From contig NC_083345.1 in assembly GCF_019175385.1 (NCBI RefSeq), forward strand, positions 124,127,657-124,191,656: a stretch of 64,000 bases of DNA, read 5' to 3'. The notes below the pieces were generated by a model. The model was given only the letters and a program-made list of their open reading frames with translations, was not told where the DNA came from and did no database searches. Origin of the DNA: Lycium barbarum (taxonomy: Eukaryota > Streptophyta > Magnoliopsida > Solanales > Solanaceae). Shown piece by piece: positions 33,055 through 44,535 of the stretch. Position 1 is the first letter of the stretch, and every line of letters starts with the position of its first letter. A program made the translations under genes and the position numbers.

Positions 33055-33731
33055 TAAACTCACCATAGAAACTTTTAAATTTTTTTAATCAAATAGCTCA
33101 CCTCATGTTGATTAAAGTATTATTGTGGTTTGTGGACCATCATGAGAAAGAAAAAATACAGGATGAAAATAAATACTGATGTGCTTTGTACTTAACATGT
33201 GGAGTTCAGTTGAAGAAAGAATAATGGTATTGATTTCTTGCAGAGGAATCTGCTAAACTGTATTATGTTTGCAGCCAGCCATTTTTGTCCTTATAGAAAT
33301 ATATGGAGCCACAAAGACACTGAATTTATATAGCCGATCACGACTTGTTTGGAATTAAGCCTTAGAGTTTTGGAGGAGTTGGACTAGAGGAAAATCCTTT
33401 TGGAAGCTTCGTCAATTGTTTAATCAAATAGTGCATCTCATGTTGATTAAAGTATTATTATGTGGAGACTTTAACATGTTGCTGAGTGGGGAAATCAACT
33501 TTAACATGTTGCTGAGTGGGGAAATCAACTATCATCTTAGTATTTAATACTAAGAAATAGGGCATGCGTATGACGACAGAGACCAACTGCAACTTCAAAT
33601 AAGTGAACAAACATCCACATGGTACATTTTATATATAAAAAAATAAAAGTTCCCAACTTTGGATCTTTAGTAATACTCACAGAAATAACTTTATCTACTA
33701 ATTAAGTATAATTTATGGAAAGAGAACTATC
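33055..33731. repeat. Upstream flank of subtilase unit C with a 30-bp tandem duplication
   Basis: No gene. It contains the upstream blocks TTGATTAAAGTATTATTGTG (33105) and GCAGCCAGCC to GAAATATATGGAG (33273-33307). A perfect 30-bp direct duplication (CTTTAACATGTTGCTGAGTG...) lies at 33469-33498 and 33499-33528. GGGCATGC near 33560 is the inverted counterpart of the GGCATGCCC sequence near 10392 and 24390. Confidence 0.6.
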
Positions 33732-33947
33732 GGGCTCATTTGGTACGAGGAATAAGGAATAAATAATTTTGGGATTAAATTTGAGATGTTTTTATCCCAC
33801 TTTTGGTTGGGATAAAATCGAGGTATAACTAATCCCGGAATTGCAATTTTACTTTATCTCTCTGAGAGAATGGAATAACCAATTCCGAGATAACTAATCC
33901 CAGGATAAGTAATCCTGGGATAACTTGTTTCCCTGCCAGACGACCCC
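33732..33947. mobile_element. Short TIR MITE, about 215 bp
   Basis: The left end GGGCTCATTTGGTACGAGG and the right end CCTGCCAGACGACCCC (complement GGGGTCGTCTGGCAGG) are imperfect inverted repeats, with internal inverted TCCCGG/AATCCCAGGATAA words. The superfamily and TSD are unclear. Confidence 0.55.
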
Positions 33948-34499
33948 TTAAAGCTAAGGCATTTTCATAAAATGAAAGATAGTCATCTGTTGTTTTCTTT
34001 AGTATCAGTGTGTCATTTCATGGAAGTATTTAATTCATTAGATACAGATTGCACCTTAGCTTAACTTTGGCTATATGAATCCTCACTATCTATGTCTATT
34101 TTTTAACTTAAATTCTCCGTACCATAAACCCGCTAAGACCTTAGTTACTTGCACTTGATGAAGGTTTGAATCTTAATCATTCTGATCCCAGTCAGTAAAT
34201 GCATTTGTGTTTTAGGTTTGAATCAGATCTCAATCATTACATTTCTTATTTTACAACCATTTAATAGGTTTTGAACAGATCTGAATGACTAAAATCTGTG
34301 ACAAAGCCTAAGTAAAATACTTTGGAGATTCTCTTGATCAAAACTTTCCTTCCAACTTAATTAGAAATATTAAGCAAAAATGGTGTCAAGATAGGAAAAT
34401 GAATTTATAGATTCTATTGCAGGTCAATTCAAATTGAATATTTCCAGTCACTCTTTCACATCACTGTCTTCCTTCCTGTAACTATATTTTAGTCTTCTC

Positions 34500-35289
34500 A
34501 TGATGGTTCTCCTTTCCCCATCTCAATTGACATAAACACATCTTCCAAGAACCTCACTACTTTGTTTCTTACTAATTTTATGTTTGATACTTTTTGTCAA
34601 ACGTCAACATCATTTACTGTAGTGTCCAACTAACTCGTGCACACCTCAATAATCCACTAGCTACCTGCGTAATCTCATGCACCAAGACTTAACCAGATGA
34701 AAAGAAATCACTTTTAGTATTTTTCTTTGTCCCGAGATTTCCCTAGTCTCCCGTAACCGTTCACACCTCAACGACCACTAGAATACACAATTGGTGGAAC
34801 TTCCCTTTACTTAGGTCATAATGACTCTTTCTATGTTTTCGTCTCATAACTTTCGTAGTTTGGATGTTGACATTCATATCTTGAGGTACTTGATTGACCC
34901 AATGTAATGATAGTTACCTGTTTTTTCTTTTCCTCATAGATTGGAATTCTTATAATTTTGAATGCTAATACAGTTCTCAAAATATTTAAGTAAATACTAA
35001 TTACAGTTTGGATGAAAACAAACTAGAATAGACTATGCAAATCTGAACATTTCAACTCTTTCAAATTGAGCTGAGCAGTTCCCCTTGAGAAAAGTGCTGC
35101 CAGTCACACAATTATATGACAATCATTTCATTAACAACTAGAATGGTACTTAATACAATGTATTAATGAAACTGCCGAAATTAAAAAGAGATTTATGTAA
35201 TGCCAGGACTCTAGCTCTCCATGCTGTAAATTACAGGAGTATTTAGGCAAACAAATCAAAACTGCGAATCGAATTAAAGGAGTGCCTAG

Positions 35290-35327
<38 letters not shown>

Positions 35328-35640
35328 AAGTTTTGGTTCATATTACAGGATTGTTTAGGCAAATAAACCTAAATTCCGATTCATATTACAGGAGTGTTTA
35401 GGCAAACAAACCTAAATATCGAATTCCAAACAGCATGCTTGGAACTTTTTAATACCAATAAATAACACTTCTTGTATCTGAAGTTAGTGTTGCATACCTG
35501 CATTATTCATAGAATTGTTAATAAAATTTCATCATCTCATGTAGCATACACAAACAATCTAAAGAAAGATAATAAAATTCCATTCTTGTGTACTCATAGA
35601 AGCACACCTAAACAACTAAGAGGCATATCAGAAGAGAAAA
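34500..35640. repeat. Orphan subtilase 3' flank (no gene attached)
   Basis: The sequence parallels the downstream flank of the gene at 14099: TCCCGAGATTTCCCTAGTCTC (34728), AATGTAATGATAGT (34900), GAAAAGTGCTGCCAGT (35090), CTTGGAACTTTTTAATACC (35440). Continuing in the same direction there is no subtilase body; instead comes the 36.7-kb gene. There is a run of ~37 A at 35288-35324, and a 30-40-bp motif around ACAGGAGTGTTTAGGCAAA is repeated at 35230, 35345 and 35388. Confidence 0.6.
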
Positions 35641-35884
35641 CATATCTTGATGATATAATTACATAAATAAAAGTAAGTTTGTTCTAACAGTTTAAGCTTT
35701 TTAGACATAAAGTGGTCACACAATTTAACATGGTATCTGAACAGGCAAATGTCCTGAGTTTAAATCTCACCGCCAACCCTTCATCAAAAACAATTTCCAT
35801 GTGCTTGGATCATCAAAAAAACAAATCAGGCTCGTGCATGAGGGGCATATTCATGTCATAAATATGAATAATTCAAAAAATCCT

Positions 35885-36095
35885 ACTCCCTAGTGTTTGA
35901 TTGGGCACGGTGTTTTAGGGAGGTAACATTGTCGGAACTTGTGGTCTAAAATAAGTCATAGACATTTGTGTGGCTATAAATAATCTCATTAAGGGTAAGT
36001 TTAAAATTAAATTGTTTCCAAATAAAGAAGTACAAGATTCTTTTTTAGACATTAAAAAGGAAATTATGACAAATAATTGGGACAGAGAGAATAGT
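35885..36095. mobile_element. Stowaway-like MITE, degenerate
   Basis: CTACTCCCTAGTGTTTGATTGGG at the left and CAAATAATTGGGACAGAGAGAATAGTAG at the right are the eroded inverted ends; internal CATTTGTGTGGCTATAAATAATCTC with CATTAAGGGTAA matches the MITE family seen at 24408 and 55318. Confidence 0.5.
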
Positions 36096-36697
36096 AGCTT
36101 TCTTCTCTAGTATAATTCTCCATAAGAGACAAGGCACCTCACCAAGGCATAATGCAGTATCTTTGTAACCAAGAGAGAGAATAAAATGCTTAGAAAATCA
36201 CGTAAAAGGCATTTACAAATAATACCTTCTTGCCAATTGGTATGGGCAACTAATTTTCCTTTGTCCAATCCACAGCATCAACTCCTAGAAATTTTGGAAA
36301 AACAGCTAAAAGAAAACCATTTAAAAGACAGCATAAGGGCAAAAAAGTGTGTTGACCCTGTACAGTGTAGGAAGTAATAATACGATTAACATCTAAAGAA
36401 CCAACAAAATTAACTCTTACAACTGACATCCTTTTATCCAAAATGTTCATATCTAAAGGCTCTGATGTTTGATAGTACTAATCTGTAATCCAAGATCATG
36501 CACAAGTGACATAATTAAGGCTTCTAACCTCGGGAAATTGAAGAAAGAGAGGTCATGAGCTTCTAGTCGGCGAAGTCAAAGTAAGGTACTCTTTGCACGT
36601 GTCAACAAGCTTCTTGAACTTGACACGTCAATGATCAACCCAATATGGTTAACCTTTTCCAAAAATATAAACAGAAGCATTATAACTTAATAAGCGA
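36096..36697. other. Probable 3'UTR/downstream region of the 240-aa gene
   Basis: No gene or clear transposon. The sequence immediately below 36698 is the 3' side of the minus-strand gene and probably includes its 3'UTR; I see no decisive poly(A) signal. Confidence 0.35.
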
Positions 36698-39600
36698 TCA
36701 GCCAAATCCTGGAGGCACGTCCGGATCTTCATCATCGACATTATCTGGATTCTTCTCTTTCGTGACTATAGCAAAGCCAGGTGGCGCACCAACATCCACA
36801 CTGTCGGGCACCAAAGGGTCAAGTGAGCAATTGGTCTCTGACTGGGCAGGAACAGGAATTCCTGATTCCTCTTTGGGTGATTCCTTATGGTCACTTTTGC
36901 TGTTCTGATTTGAACCTAATCGGGCAAAACCAGGAGGTTCACTTGGCTCCGCATCAACAGACAACGCGGACCCACTGCCTGACGCAGCAATATGTCCATT
37001 ACTTTCAACTCCATTCTTAGCTGGCTGCAAGTCTGAATGAGAGGAAGATTCGCCAGCTTCATTTAGTTGTGGGTACAATAACTTATTGTAAACCGATTGA
37101 ACAGTTTGGGTTATCTCCGTTTGAATGCCATCACCAGTTCTGATTGTACTCCACAGATCTTCTGAAATTTTACCCATGACTTTGTCCCTATAGTTCATGA
37201 CCAAGACAGGTTAACTTATATCACTAGTTGCAACGCATTATCATAATTCGCTGCTCGTTTAACAGGTAAAAAAAAGACTAAAAGCCATCGAGCTTTCATT
37301 AACTTACCACTTAGGCCCATTAAATTTTCTCCCCTCACTTGACCACCGCCATCCCCCCCAACCCCTCGAGTACCAACATTTTCGCTACAATCATCAGAAA
37401 ACTTCTTTTTTCATTTTGTTGATAAAGAATTATTCCCTCAATACCAAATTGAAATGTCCAGATTGCTTTAAAACATTTCAAAACAATTTTCACTCTCAAA
37501 AAAAAAAAAAAGAAACTGCTAATTACTTATCCTATTTCTCTTTTCTATGGCCCACAGCTATTTTTCATTTAGAGCTAAGCAATACCAATTTCAAGTGTCC
37601 CTTAATTTTCATGCCAAGTCAGACATAAAAGTTTGTTCTGGACAAGGGTATAATCTTCATATTTTTTCCTGGATAAAATGTCTTCTCAAATAAAGATTAA
37701 GGGTAATTCTACATCCCAAAAAAATAGATAATCTTTCTAATCAGTATCACATAAAGTAGACAAATTAAAACATACCCTCCCCCCCCCCCCCCCCCCCCCT
37801 CTTTTTTTTTAAAAAAAAAAAAGTAGTGAAGTATCAAAGAAATAAAAACAACTGTGCATTTACCTATTTCAAGCATGCATTACTATATTTGTCAGTTGAA
37901 CACAAGGATGGAGGCCAAGGTTATTCTAAAGGTAATTCGAATCAAAAGGTTCTAAGCAAGTGAAAGACAAAGAAGAAACAGAAACAGCCTAGTTCGAAGA
38001 ACAACGCGGGGGAGCTAAGGAAAGAATTCACAAAGTTTAGGTACTTCTAGTGTCTTTAGTTGAAAAAATCGAAACCATGGGAAAGTATGAAAATATGACC
38101 TACAAATATGACCTACCCAACTTCTTGATATATAGCATCGGAGAGTTGCCTTGGTTTCAAATTTTCTACGCCTGGACGGTTAAGTGCTACTGATTCTTTC
38201 ACAGTGGCTATTATGCTATTCCGCAATTCTTCCTGGAAAACAAACACAATTGTCAACAACTGCAGCATATATAAATTTAAAAGGATAATAGTGTCATTCA
38301 AGTTATCTATTCAAGTGAATAATGTATTGGTAAGTCTTCATGTGCTTTTTAGTCCATTTATCTTGGTAATCATAATTGTCAAGCACATTGCACATTATCG
38401 AACAAGTTGCACCAACACCCAACACAATACAACAACAACCTACCCAGTGTAATCCCACAAGTGAGGTCTGGGGAGGGTAGGATGTACGCAGACCATACCT
38501 CTACCTTTGTGGGGCAGAGAGACTGTTTCCAAAAAGACCCTCGGTTCGAGAGGAAAGAAGAGATATAACAGAAAAGGAACCACATCCAACACAATCACAC
38601 ACAAAAAGCTAGCATTGCTACAAAAGTTTTAAAAGGCAAAGGTACAAATATATCTGCTTGGGAGAGATTAAGCCCGAGAGTCATTGAGGTGTAAGTCTAT
38701 ATTTCTTATGTTGCTAGAACACTTTTGAATATCGTGGCAATGGAAAATGAGTAAATCGGAAAATAGAAATTGATCAGACAAATGAAACTAACTAATGACA
38801 AACAGGTGCTCTCTTTAAATGAGAACCAGCAATGATAAACTCTTTGATCCTATAGGTTATCATTTGATTACTTTTCCAGATTCATTCATACAAAATGTAT
38901 ATATATTCGTTTGATAACCGAGAAAATCCCTCAGGGTTAATGGCGCCCGGTTCGAAACTCAGGATAATTAACCTGCCTATCTACCCTTCTCAGCTTAATG
39001 AATACCAGCTTTTGTCTGCAGTTGATCCTTACAATGAATTTCTGCGCATTAAATCATTAGAAAAAAAAATTCTTTTTTAAAGAGATTGCTTAGAACAGAT
39101 TTTCATGACTATATTTCAACTCAAATCGCACCTTCAGTTTCTAATATCTTGAATAAAACAGGGCTTAGTTGAAGTGGCAAAGATTGAGGGACTGTGACTT
39201 ACGTCACGGATTCGAGCCCTACGTCATGTGACGGAGGCCACAAATGAAATGATGTGGCTACAATCTTTTCTGCAGGAATTGGATCAAGACCACGAGGGAA
39301 GTGTGCTATATTGTGATAGCCAAAGTGCCATTCATTTGGCAAAGAACCCGGTCTACCATGCTCGAACGAAGCACATACAACTCCGGTACCATTTCATTAG
39401 ATCAGCTTTGGAAGATGGAACATTAGTGCTTGAGAAGATCGCAGGGAGTCAGAATCCAACAGACATGCTGACAAAGGCAGTAACGATAGACAAACTGAAG
39501 CTATGCTCAGCTTCAGTTGGCCTGCACGAAGTATGAAACTAGGAAAGAGCTGCTACATCGATCAAAGTGTGAAGACAAATTAAAATTAGTCTTCAAGTGG

Positions 39601-40566
39601 GAGATTTGTTGGGTCCATCCCCTTATTTTGAGGAAGAAAACACATCCCTCATTTTAAGGAAGAAAACATCTCCCTTGTTTTGAGGAAGAAAGCATATTCT
39701 TTGTATTTGGCAAATTGTCAAGTGCTTGCTTGAGTCACTAATAACATCAATAGGTTCATCTCATCCCTATAAATAGGGAAGCTTTCTCATTTGCTAGATA
39801 CACCAAAATTGAAGAAGACAACACATCCCAAAGAGAGAAAAATCTAAGAGAAATACTCTTAGTGAAAGGCCTAAGTAAGAGAGAATTTTTTGAGAGAATT
39901 TTTTTTTAGTAAAAAATTCTTGAGTGTAATTGGGATTGGGGTTGTGAGGTTGAGTGTTGTAAACACTTGTAATATTTCTTCTTTAATAAGATCTGCAGCA
40001 GCAACGTGGACGTAGCTCTCACATTGAGGGTGAACCACTATAAATCTGTGTGTGCTATTTATTCTTCGCTTACATCACGGCGTAAGTAGGTTCTGTCTAA
40101 GGAGGTTGGTATTTAAGCGGTCCAGCTGTGACCCTCCAATCTTTCCTGAGAACCTGCTTATAAAGGTCGGATTTGAGATTCAAATCCTAACAGATATCAT
40201 ATCATCTCCTACAATCCTCATGTCCCCATCTTTTTTCAAATTTCACATGCCAGTCCATGACCATGATCAACATAAAGCTAGTATGATATATTGTTGCTTA
40301 GCTTGTAAATGCACATAAAAATGTTGCTTAGTTCTTTAAAAGGTACGCCCTTGTGGAAGGTTAAAAGGTTTTCCAACATTAATTTGAAGTAAAGAGATTG
40401 GTACTCGACAGAAACACATACATTATATACAGTAAAACTTCCCTAAAACCTGGGGCACCAAATCACGTGTCGCCCTTCTTTTTTTTTATACTCGACAGAA
40501 ACACATACATTATATACAGTAAAACTTCCCTAAAACCTGGGGCACCAAATCACGTGTCGCCCTTTT

Positions 40567-40610
<44 letters not shown>

Positions 40611-43534
40611 AAAAAGTTTGATTACAAAGTCACGTGTAACATACAAATCACGTGTCACCTGTTGTGCATCAAACAAATCACATCTCACCTTTTGTAGCAC
40701 TTCTCTAGCCTAAAAGTCTAGGCAATCATTGCTAAACCTAATACAACTAATAACTTATTAAGGTACATCAAACAATAGCAACAATACAACCAAAATTGAA
40801 AGTCTTGTCAAAAGAAAAAATGAATTACTTATACCTGAATATCAGAAGAGTAAAGTCGAAACCATACAGAGTTAGACAGAGCTGAGACAGAATTACGACT
40901 ATAACAGGCTATCACAAGAAATTTTTGTAGCAAGTGAAAAAGAACTACTAAAGTGAGTTCACCCTCAACCTGTGCTAAGTGTACTTTCAATCTGAATTTA
41001 CTTCAGACTCAACTCAACTCAACTAGTACTGATTTAAAACCCAGCCCTAATGCAAGCTGAGCCGGAAGTTTTTACTGATCTAGCTTAACTAGAAGTATTC
41101 TTTAGGAAAAAGAGAAGACGTCAGAACCTCAGTTTTGGAAAGGCTCGAAAAGATTGACTTTTTGTACAATTAGTTCTGTTAAAACAAAATTTTGCCTTAA
41201 ATACAGTGAAAATAAAGTTCTCATGGAAGCTCATATGAATCAGTTAGAAGCTTTCAAGTAAAGGCCTGGGCCGCCTGGCAAGTTTAACATGCCAATGGAA
41301 TCCTGCCAGTAAGTCTAGTAACAACAATCAACCAAGGTATACATTGGGTCTTCACGTCTTGTAAAAAACCCCTTTTGCATCCTGCTAAGTCCTTACTGGA
41401 CCTTTAGTTGACCTTGTTTCTACTTCTATGATTTGAAACTAAAAAGAAGTACTTTGGTTTTTCAATAATGTTAAGCCACCACATGCAAACTGAACAAATA
41501 CCACCACATAAATAGGATGTGTGCTACAGAATTAAGGTTCAATTTTTATACACTTTACAAAGTGACTATCAAGTTACTTAAAAACAAAGTACAAATAGCA
41601 GTCTAGTGTCAGCAAGGATCTGAAAACTGCAAAGAGTGTTAAAGACCTGGTGCAGCCAGTAAATATGGATTAGGTTAAAATAATATTGTAACAATTATTT
41701 AAAGTTCATTTATATCCATCGACTTCTGGATCACCATGACCAAATTCCATCTCCTGTGTTCCATAAGTCGGTAGCTCAATCCCACCTTTGCACACCTTTT
41801 TTGTTCTCTATAGAAGGCACCTGCCCCAGCAAAACTACATGCCTTGCCTCTCTCCCAGCGTATATAACTTAAGGGGCAGTTTGGCTGTTGGTTAGAGCTA
41901 TGCAGGTATTAATAATGCATGGATTAGATGTAGGGATTAGTTATGCATGGATTAGATGTAGGGATTTAGTTATTCATGTATTAGTTATTCATAAATTAAT
42001 TATTCCATCTTCTACCCTGCATAAAATTATACATAAATTGACTCAACTTAAACCTGTTTTAGTTATGTGGGATTGTAAACTAGTAACCAAACACGGTACT
42101 TGGTATGCTGAATTTTATACATACCAACTAATATACTACCAAATACGATATTAGTGTATAACAGTGTATAAAAGGTGTTTACACACAAATATGGGCTAAA
42201 CCGAGTAACAAACTCAAAATATGGGCTAAAAGCGTAAATATTTTCTCCCAGTAGACATAGAGCGTAATTTTCCCAAAAAAGACAATCATATCCAACTTGA
42301 TGGAGTAAAAAGTACAAAACCCAAGTTAGGATTTAGTGCAAATTGATGTAAAAACAAACATAACAATACAGAAACCAACAATAATAACAACAAACACTCT
42401 ACTGTTTAAGACTAATGAGGAAGGACCCCTAAAGTAACAAAATTGAAGAATTAATAAGTCTTTTTGCTCTTCAAAATCAAACTTATGCCTATCGGGGCAT
42501 AAGTTCTTTATGAGTGTGTCGCATAACTTGTGGGATATTATGATGCAAAAAAGTTGCTCTCGTATCGAAGGCCAAAAATTAAATAGAATATCGACATGTG
42601 CACAATCTAGCCCGGACACCACGGATATTAAAAAAAAAAAAACAATCAAATCCAATTTGGATGAGTAAAAAAAAACAAAACCCAAGTTAGAATTTCATGC
42701 AAAAGGATGCAAAAACAAACAAAACAATACAGAAACCGTTGATAACAACAAATACTCTACGGTTTAAGCCCAATGAGTGAACCCTAAAAGGAACAAAATT
42801 GAAGAACTAATAAGTAAATACTGACATTTTCTTTGAGTTTACGAACAATTTTGAGGCGAAAAATATATCGAAATCACCATCATCTTTAAGTTTACACATT
42901 ACATCATTAGCCCTTATTCTTTTCCCAACATTCTCCATTGTAATATAGCTAAAACTTAAATCTTTACAGGTATTAATCTAAGTGTATTTTCAGTTTATAC
43001 AATATTACATTCCCTCCCTCCGTTCCAAAAAAGATTGTCTTAGTTTGACTTGACACAGAGTTTAAAAAATAACGGAAGACTTTTTGAAAAGTGTAGTCCA
43101 AAACAATGGCTGTAAAATTGTTTCTAAATATAGAAATGTGTCATTCTTTTTTGTACAACCTAATAAGAAAAGTAAGACAATCTTTTTGACACGGAGGGAA
43201 TACAACATTATACATAATGTATCAAACTTGTATAAAAGGTGTTTGTTTATACACAAATATGGGGTAAAAGACAATTATATACAACTTGATGGAGTAAAAA
43301 GAACAAAACCCAACTTAAAATTTTATTTACAAACATAATAATAATAATAATACTCTACAGTTAGGAACCCTAAAAGGAAATAAAATTGAAGAATAATAAT
43401 AAAGTAAAAATACTAACATTTTCTTTGAGTTTGCGAACAATTTTGAGACGAAGTATATCAAAATCACCATCATCTTTGAGTTTACATATTACATCTTCAG
43501 GTCTTATTCTTTTTGTAGAACCACCATTCTCCAT
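36698..43534 (-). CDS. Uncharacterised 240-aa plant protein with three PPGF motifs, 3 exons
   Basis: Coding exons on the minus strand: 43418-43534, 38117-38232 and 36698-37187 (117+116+490 bp, in phase, 240 residues plus stop). Splice sites read AAT|GTTAGT, TTCCAG|GAA, TTGG|GTAGGT and CTATAG|GGA. The N-terminal half is charged and probably helical (KLKDDGDFDILRLKIVRKLK, EELRNSIIATVKESVALNRPG, QLSDAIYQEVGDKVMGKIS). The C-terminal half is low-complexity and acidic, with PPGF at 162-165, 213-216 and 236-239. PPGF fits the PPG-hydrophobic ligand of SMY2-class GYF domains, which is the only functional hint. No signal peptide or membrane segment. The 5.2-kb first intron holds a copia fragment, a TS SINE and a damaged duplicate of exon 1 at 42826-42938. 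I do not recognise a named family. Confidence 0.8.
37770..37821. repeat. C-run, T-run and A-run in intron 2
   Basis: A run of C (about 25, broken once by T) is followed by T and A runs. It lies in the intron between the exons at 36698-37187 and 38117-38232. Confidence 0.85.
38429..38585 (-). mobile_element. TS SINE, 5'-truncated, TSD CCAACACAAT
   Basis: On the minus strand it reads ...CCGAGGGTCTTTTTGGAAAC, CTCTCTGCCCCACAAAGG, CCCCAGACCTCACTTGTGGG and ends with GTTGTTGTTGT, which is the 3' half of the Solanaceae TS SINE with its TTG tail. CCAACACAAT flanks it (38419-38428 and 38586-38595). It lies in intron 1 of the 240-aa gene, in the same orientation as the gene. Confidence 0.85.
39215..39536 (+). 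pseudogene. Ty1/copia RNase H C-terminal fragment
   Basis: The frame TEATNEMMWLQSFLQEL, LYCDSQSAIHLAKNPVYHA, RTKHIQLRYHFIRSALEDG and ADMLTK-like SQNPTDMLTKAV is the end of a copia reverse transcriptase/RNase H protein. It starts abruptly and ends at a natural stop near the LTR at 39607. It is antisense to the host gene, in whose first intron it lies. The rest of the polyprotein is gone. Confidence 0.9.
39607..40192 (+). mobile_element. 3' LTR of the truncated Ty1/copia element
   Basis: Follows a purine tract (AAGTGGGAGATT). It starts TGTTGGGTCCATCC and ends CAAATCCTAACA, 586 bp. A TATA box (CTATAAATAG) lies at 39768-39777, and tandem CATC(C/T)CTCATTTTAAGGAAG-like units at its start. No matching 5' LTR is in the window. 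Confidence 0.8.
40402..40608. repeat. 87-bp tandem duplication followed by (TA)n
   Basis: The block starting TACTCGACAGAAACACATAC occurs at 40402 and 40489 and is nearly identical in both copies, each ending in CACGTGTCGCCCTT plus a T-run. A TA microsatellite follows at about 40573-40608. Confidence 0.85.
41873..42150. mobile_element. MITE-like repeat in intron 1 of the 240-aa gene
   Basis: GGGGCAGTTTGGCTGTTGGTTAG at the left and CCAAACACGGTACTTGG toward the right resemble the ends of a common MITE. A direct duplication ATGCATGGATTAGATGTAGGGAT lies at about 41919-41965. The right boundary is uncertain. Confidence 0.4.
42588..42642 (+). mobile_element. SINE 3'-end fragment
   Basis: TCGACATGTGCACAATCTAG followed by CCCGGACACCACGGATATTAAAA resembles the 3' end of the SINE family at 46932 and 54233 (GTGC-CAAGCT, CGGACAC, A-tail). 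It interrupts one copy of the duplicated exon-1 neighbourhood. Confidence 0.6.
42826..42938 (-). pseudogene. Duplicate of exon 1 of the 240-aa gene, frameshifted
   Basis: Starting at the ATG at 42936-42938 the sequence is a clear copy of exon 1 at 43418-43534: MENVGKRIRANDVMCKLKDD then GDFDI, against MENGGSTKRIRPEDVICKLKDD and GDFDI. It has lost 6 bases and gained 2 (after GATATA), so the frame breaks before the exon end. Its splice donor (AAT|GTCAGT) is intact. Surrounding sequence is duplicated too (42160-42460, 42650-42960, 43220-43420). Confidence 0.85.
43008..43200. mobile_element. Stowaway-like MITE, TA TSD
   Basis: CATTCCCTCCCTCCGTTCC and the right end CACGGAGGGAA are inverted, with the extended arms AAGATTGTCTTA and TAAGACAATCTT. 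TA lies outside both ends. It is inserted between the exon-1 duplicate and the true exon 1. Confidence 0.75.
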
Positions 43535-43539
43535 TATTG

Positions 43540-43582
43540 TTGTGTGTGTGTGTGGGGGGGGGGGGGGGTGGGGGGGGGGGGT
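43540..43582. repeat. (GT)n and G-run just upstream of the 240-aa gene start
   Basis: GTGTGTGTGTGTG followed by two runs of about 12 G (plus strand) lies only 6-48 bp upstream of the ATG at 43534. It therefore forms the 5' leader or core promoter as CA- and C-runs on the gene strand. Confidence 0.85.
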
Positions 43583-43756
43583 ATAGATAAAATAATAAAT
43601 ATTTATGGGTATTAATCTAAGTGTAATTTGGATGTTGAATTTGTGCAAAGTGTAAACCAAATACAATATGGAATAGGGGGAAATTTTATTGTTTTGAAAT
43701 TTTGTTGGAATGAATCTGTTTTGACAACTGTTGTTGAAGGAGTGGAGAATGACTAA

Positions 43757-44010
43757 GAGCCTGTTTGGATGGACTTAAAAAAAGCATAAGCCAAAAAAAA
43801 AAAAAAAAAAATTAGGTAGTTCAACTTTTTTTTTTTTTTGGCTTATAAGTTGTTTTTAGCTCATAAGCTGTTTTAGATAAATTAAGCTAAATGGGTCCAA
43901 TTATTTTTTTGGGCTTATTTTAAGTACAAAATGGTTTTAATGGTCCGTCAAACATTCAAAAATATTGAAAACAGCTTGTAAGTTATTTTCAGCAACTTAA
44001 GTGCCTGTTT
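43757..44010. mobile_element. GAGCCTGTTTGGATGG-type MITE, degenerate
   Basis: It starts GAGCCTGTTTGGATGGACTTA and repeats GCTTATAAGTTG/CAGCTTGTAAG words, as in the better copy at 58555-58795. The right end is lost or merged with a second copy starting GTGCCTGTTTGTATGGGC at about 44001. Confidence 0.55.
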
Positions 44011-44334
44011 GTATGGGCTTTAACTTTTGTTTTTTTGCCTTATTTTTGTTATTTTATCTTAAAGTAAGTGTTTAAAATACTTTTTTTTTTTTACTCAAAT
44101 ACTATAAAGTGTTTAAAAGCTACTTTCTTTGTTTCATAATTAGTGATTTTTTAGGCTTTTTATTTTATTTCAAAATAAGTGATGTTTTGGGATTTCAAGT
44201 AGAAATTGATTCTTCCAAAATTACATTTATTTACATTATCAGCAATCATTAAGTTTTTCTTTTTTAGGCATTTAATTACAGGTAAGTTAGTCATGTGTCA
44301 GATCTGGTATTATAAAACCGACATTAATAAAAAA

Positions 44335-44535
44335 TGGCATGAATGAGTCATTTTGGTAACGAGCGATGGCATAAATGAGCCAAACTATTGATGAGAGACA
44401 TAAACGAACCATTTCCGATAGTTCAATAGCATAAATGAGCCAAACTATTGATGAGTGACATAAATAATTCAATAGCATAAATGAGTCAAACTATTAATGA
44501 GTGACGTAAATGAACCATTTCCGATAATTCAATGA
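44335..44535. repeat. Minisatellite around 'GGCATAAATGAGCCAAACTA'
   Basis: Three or four irregular units repeating CATAAATGAG(C/T)CAAACTA, T(G/T)ATGAG(A/T)GACATAAA and GAACCATTTCCGATA(G/A)TTCAA. They have no coding or regulatory interpretation that I can support. Confidence 0.7.
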
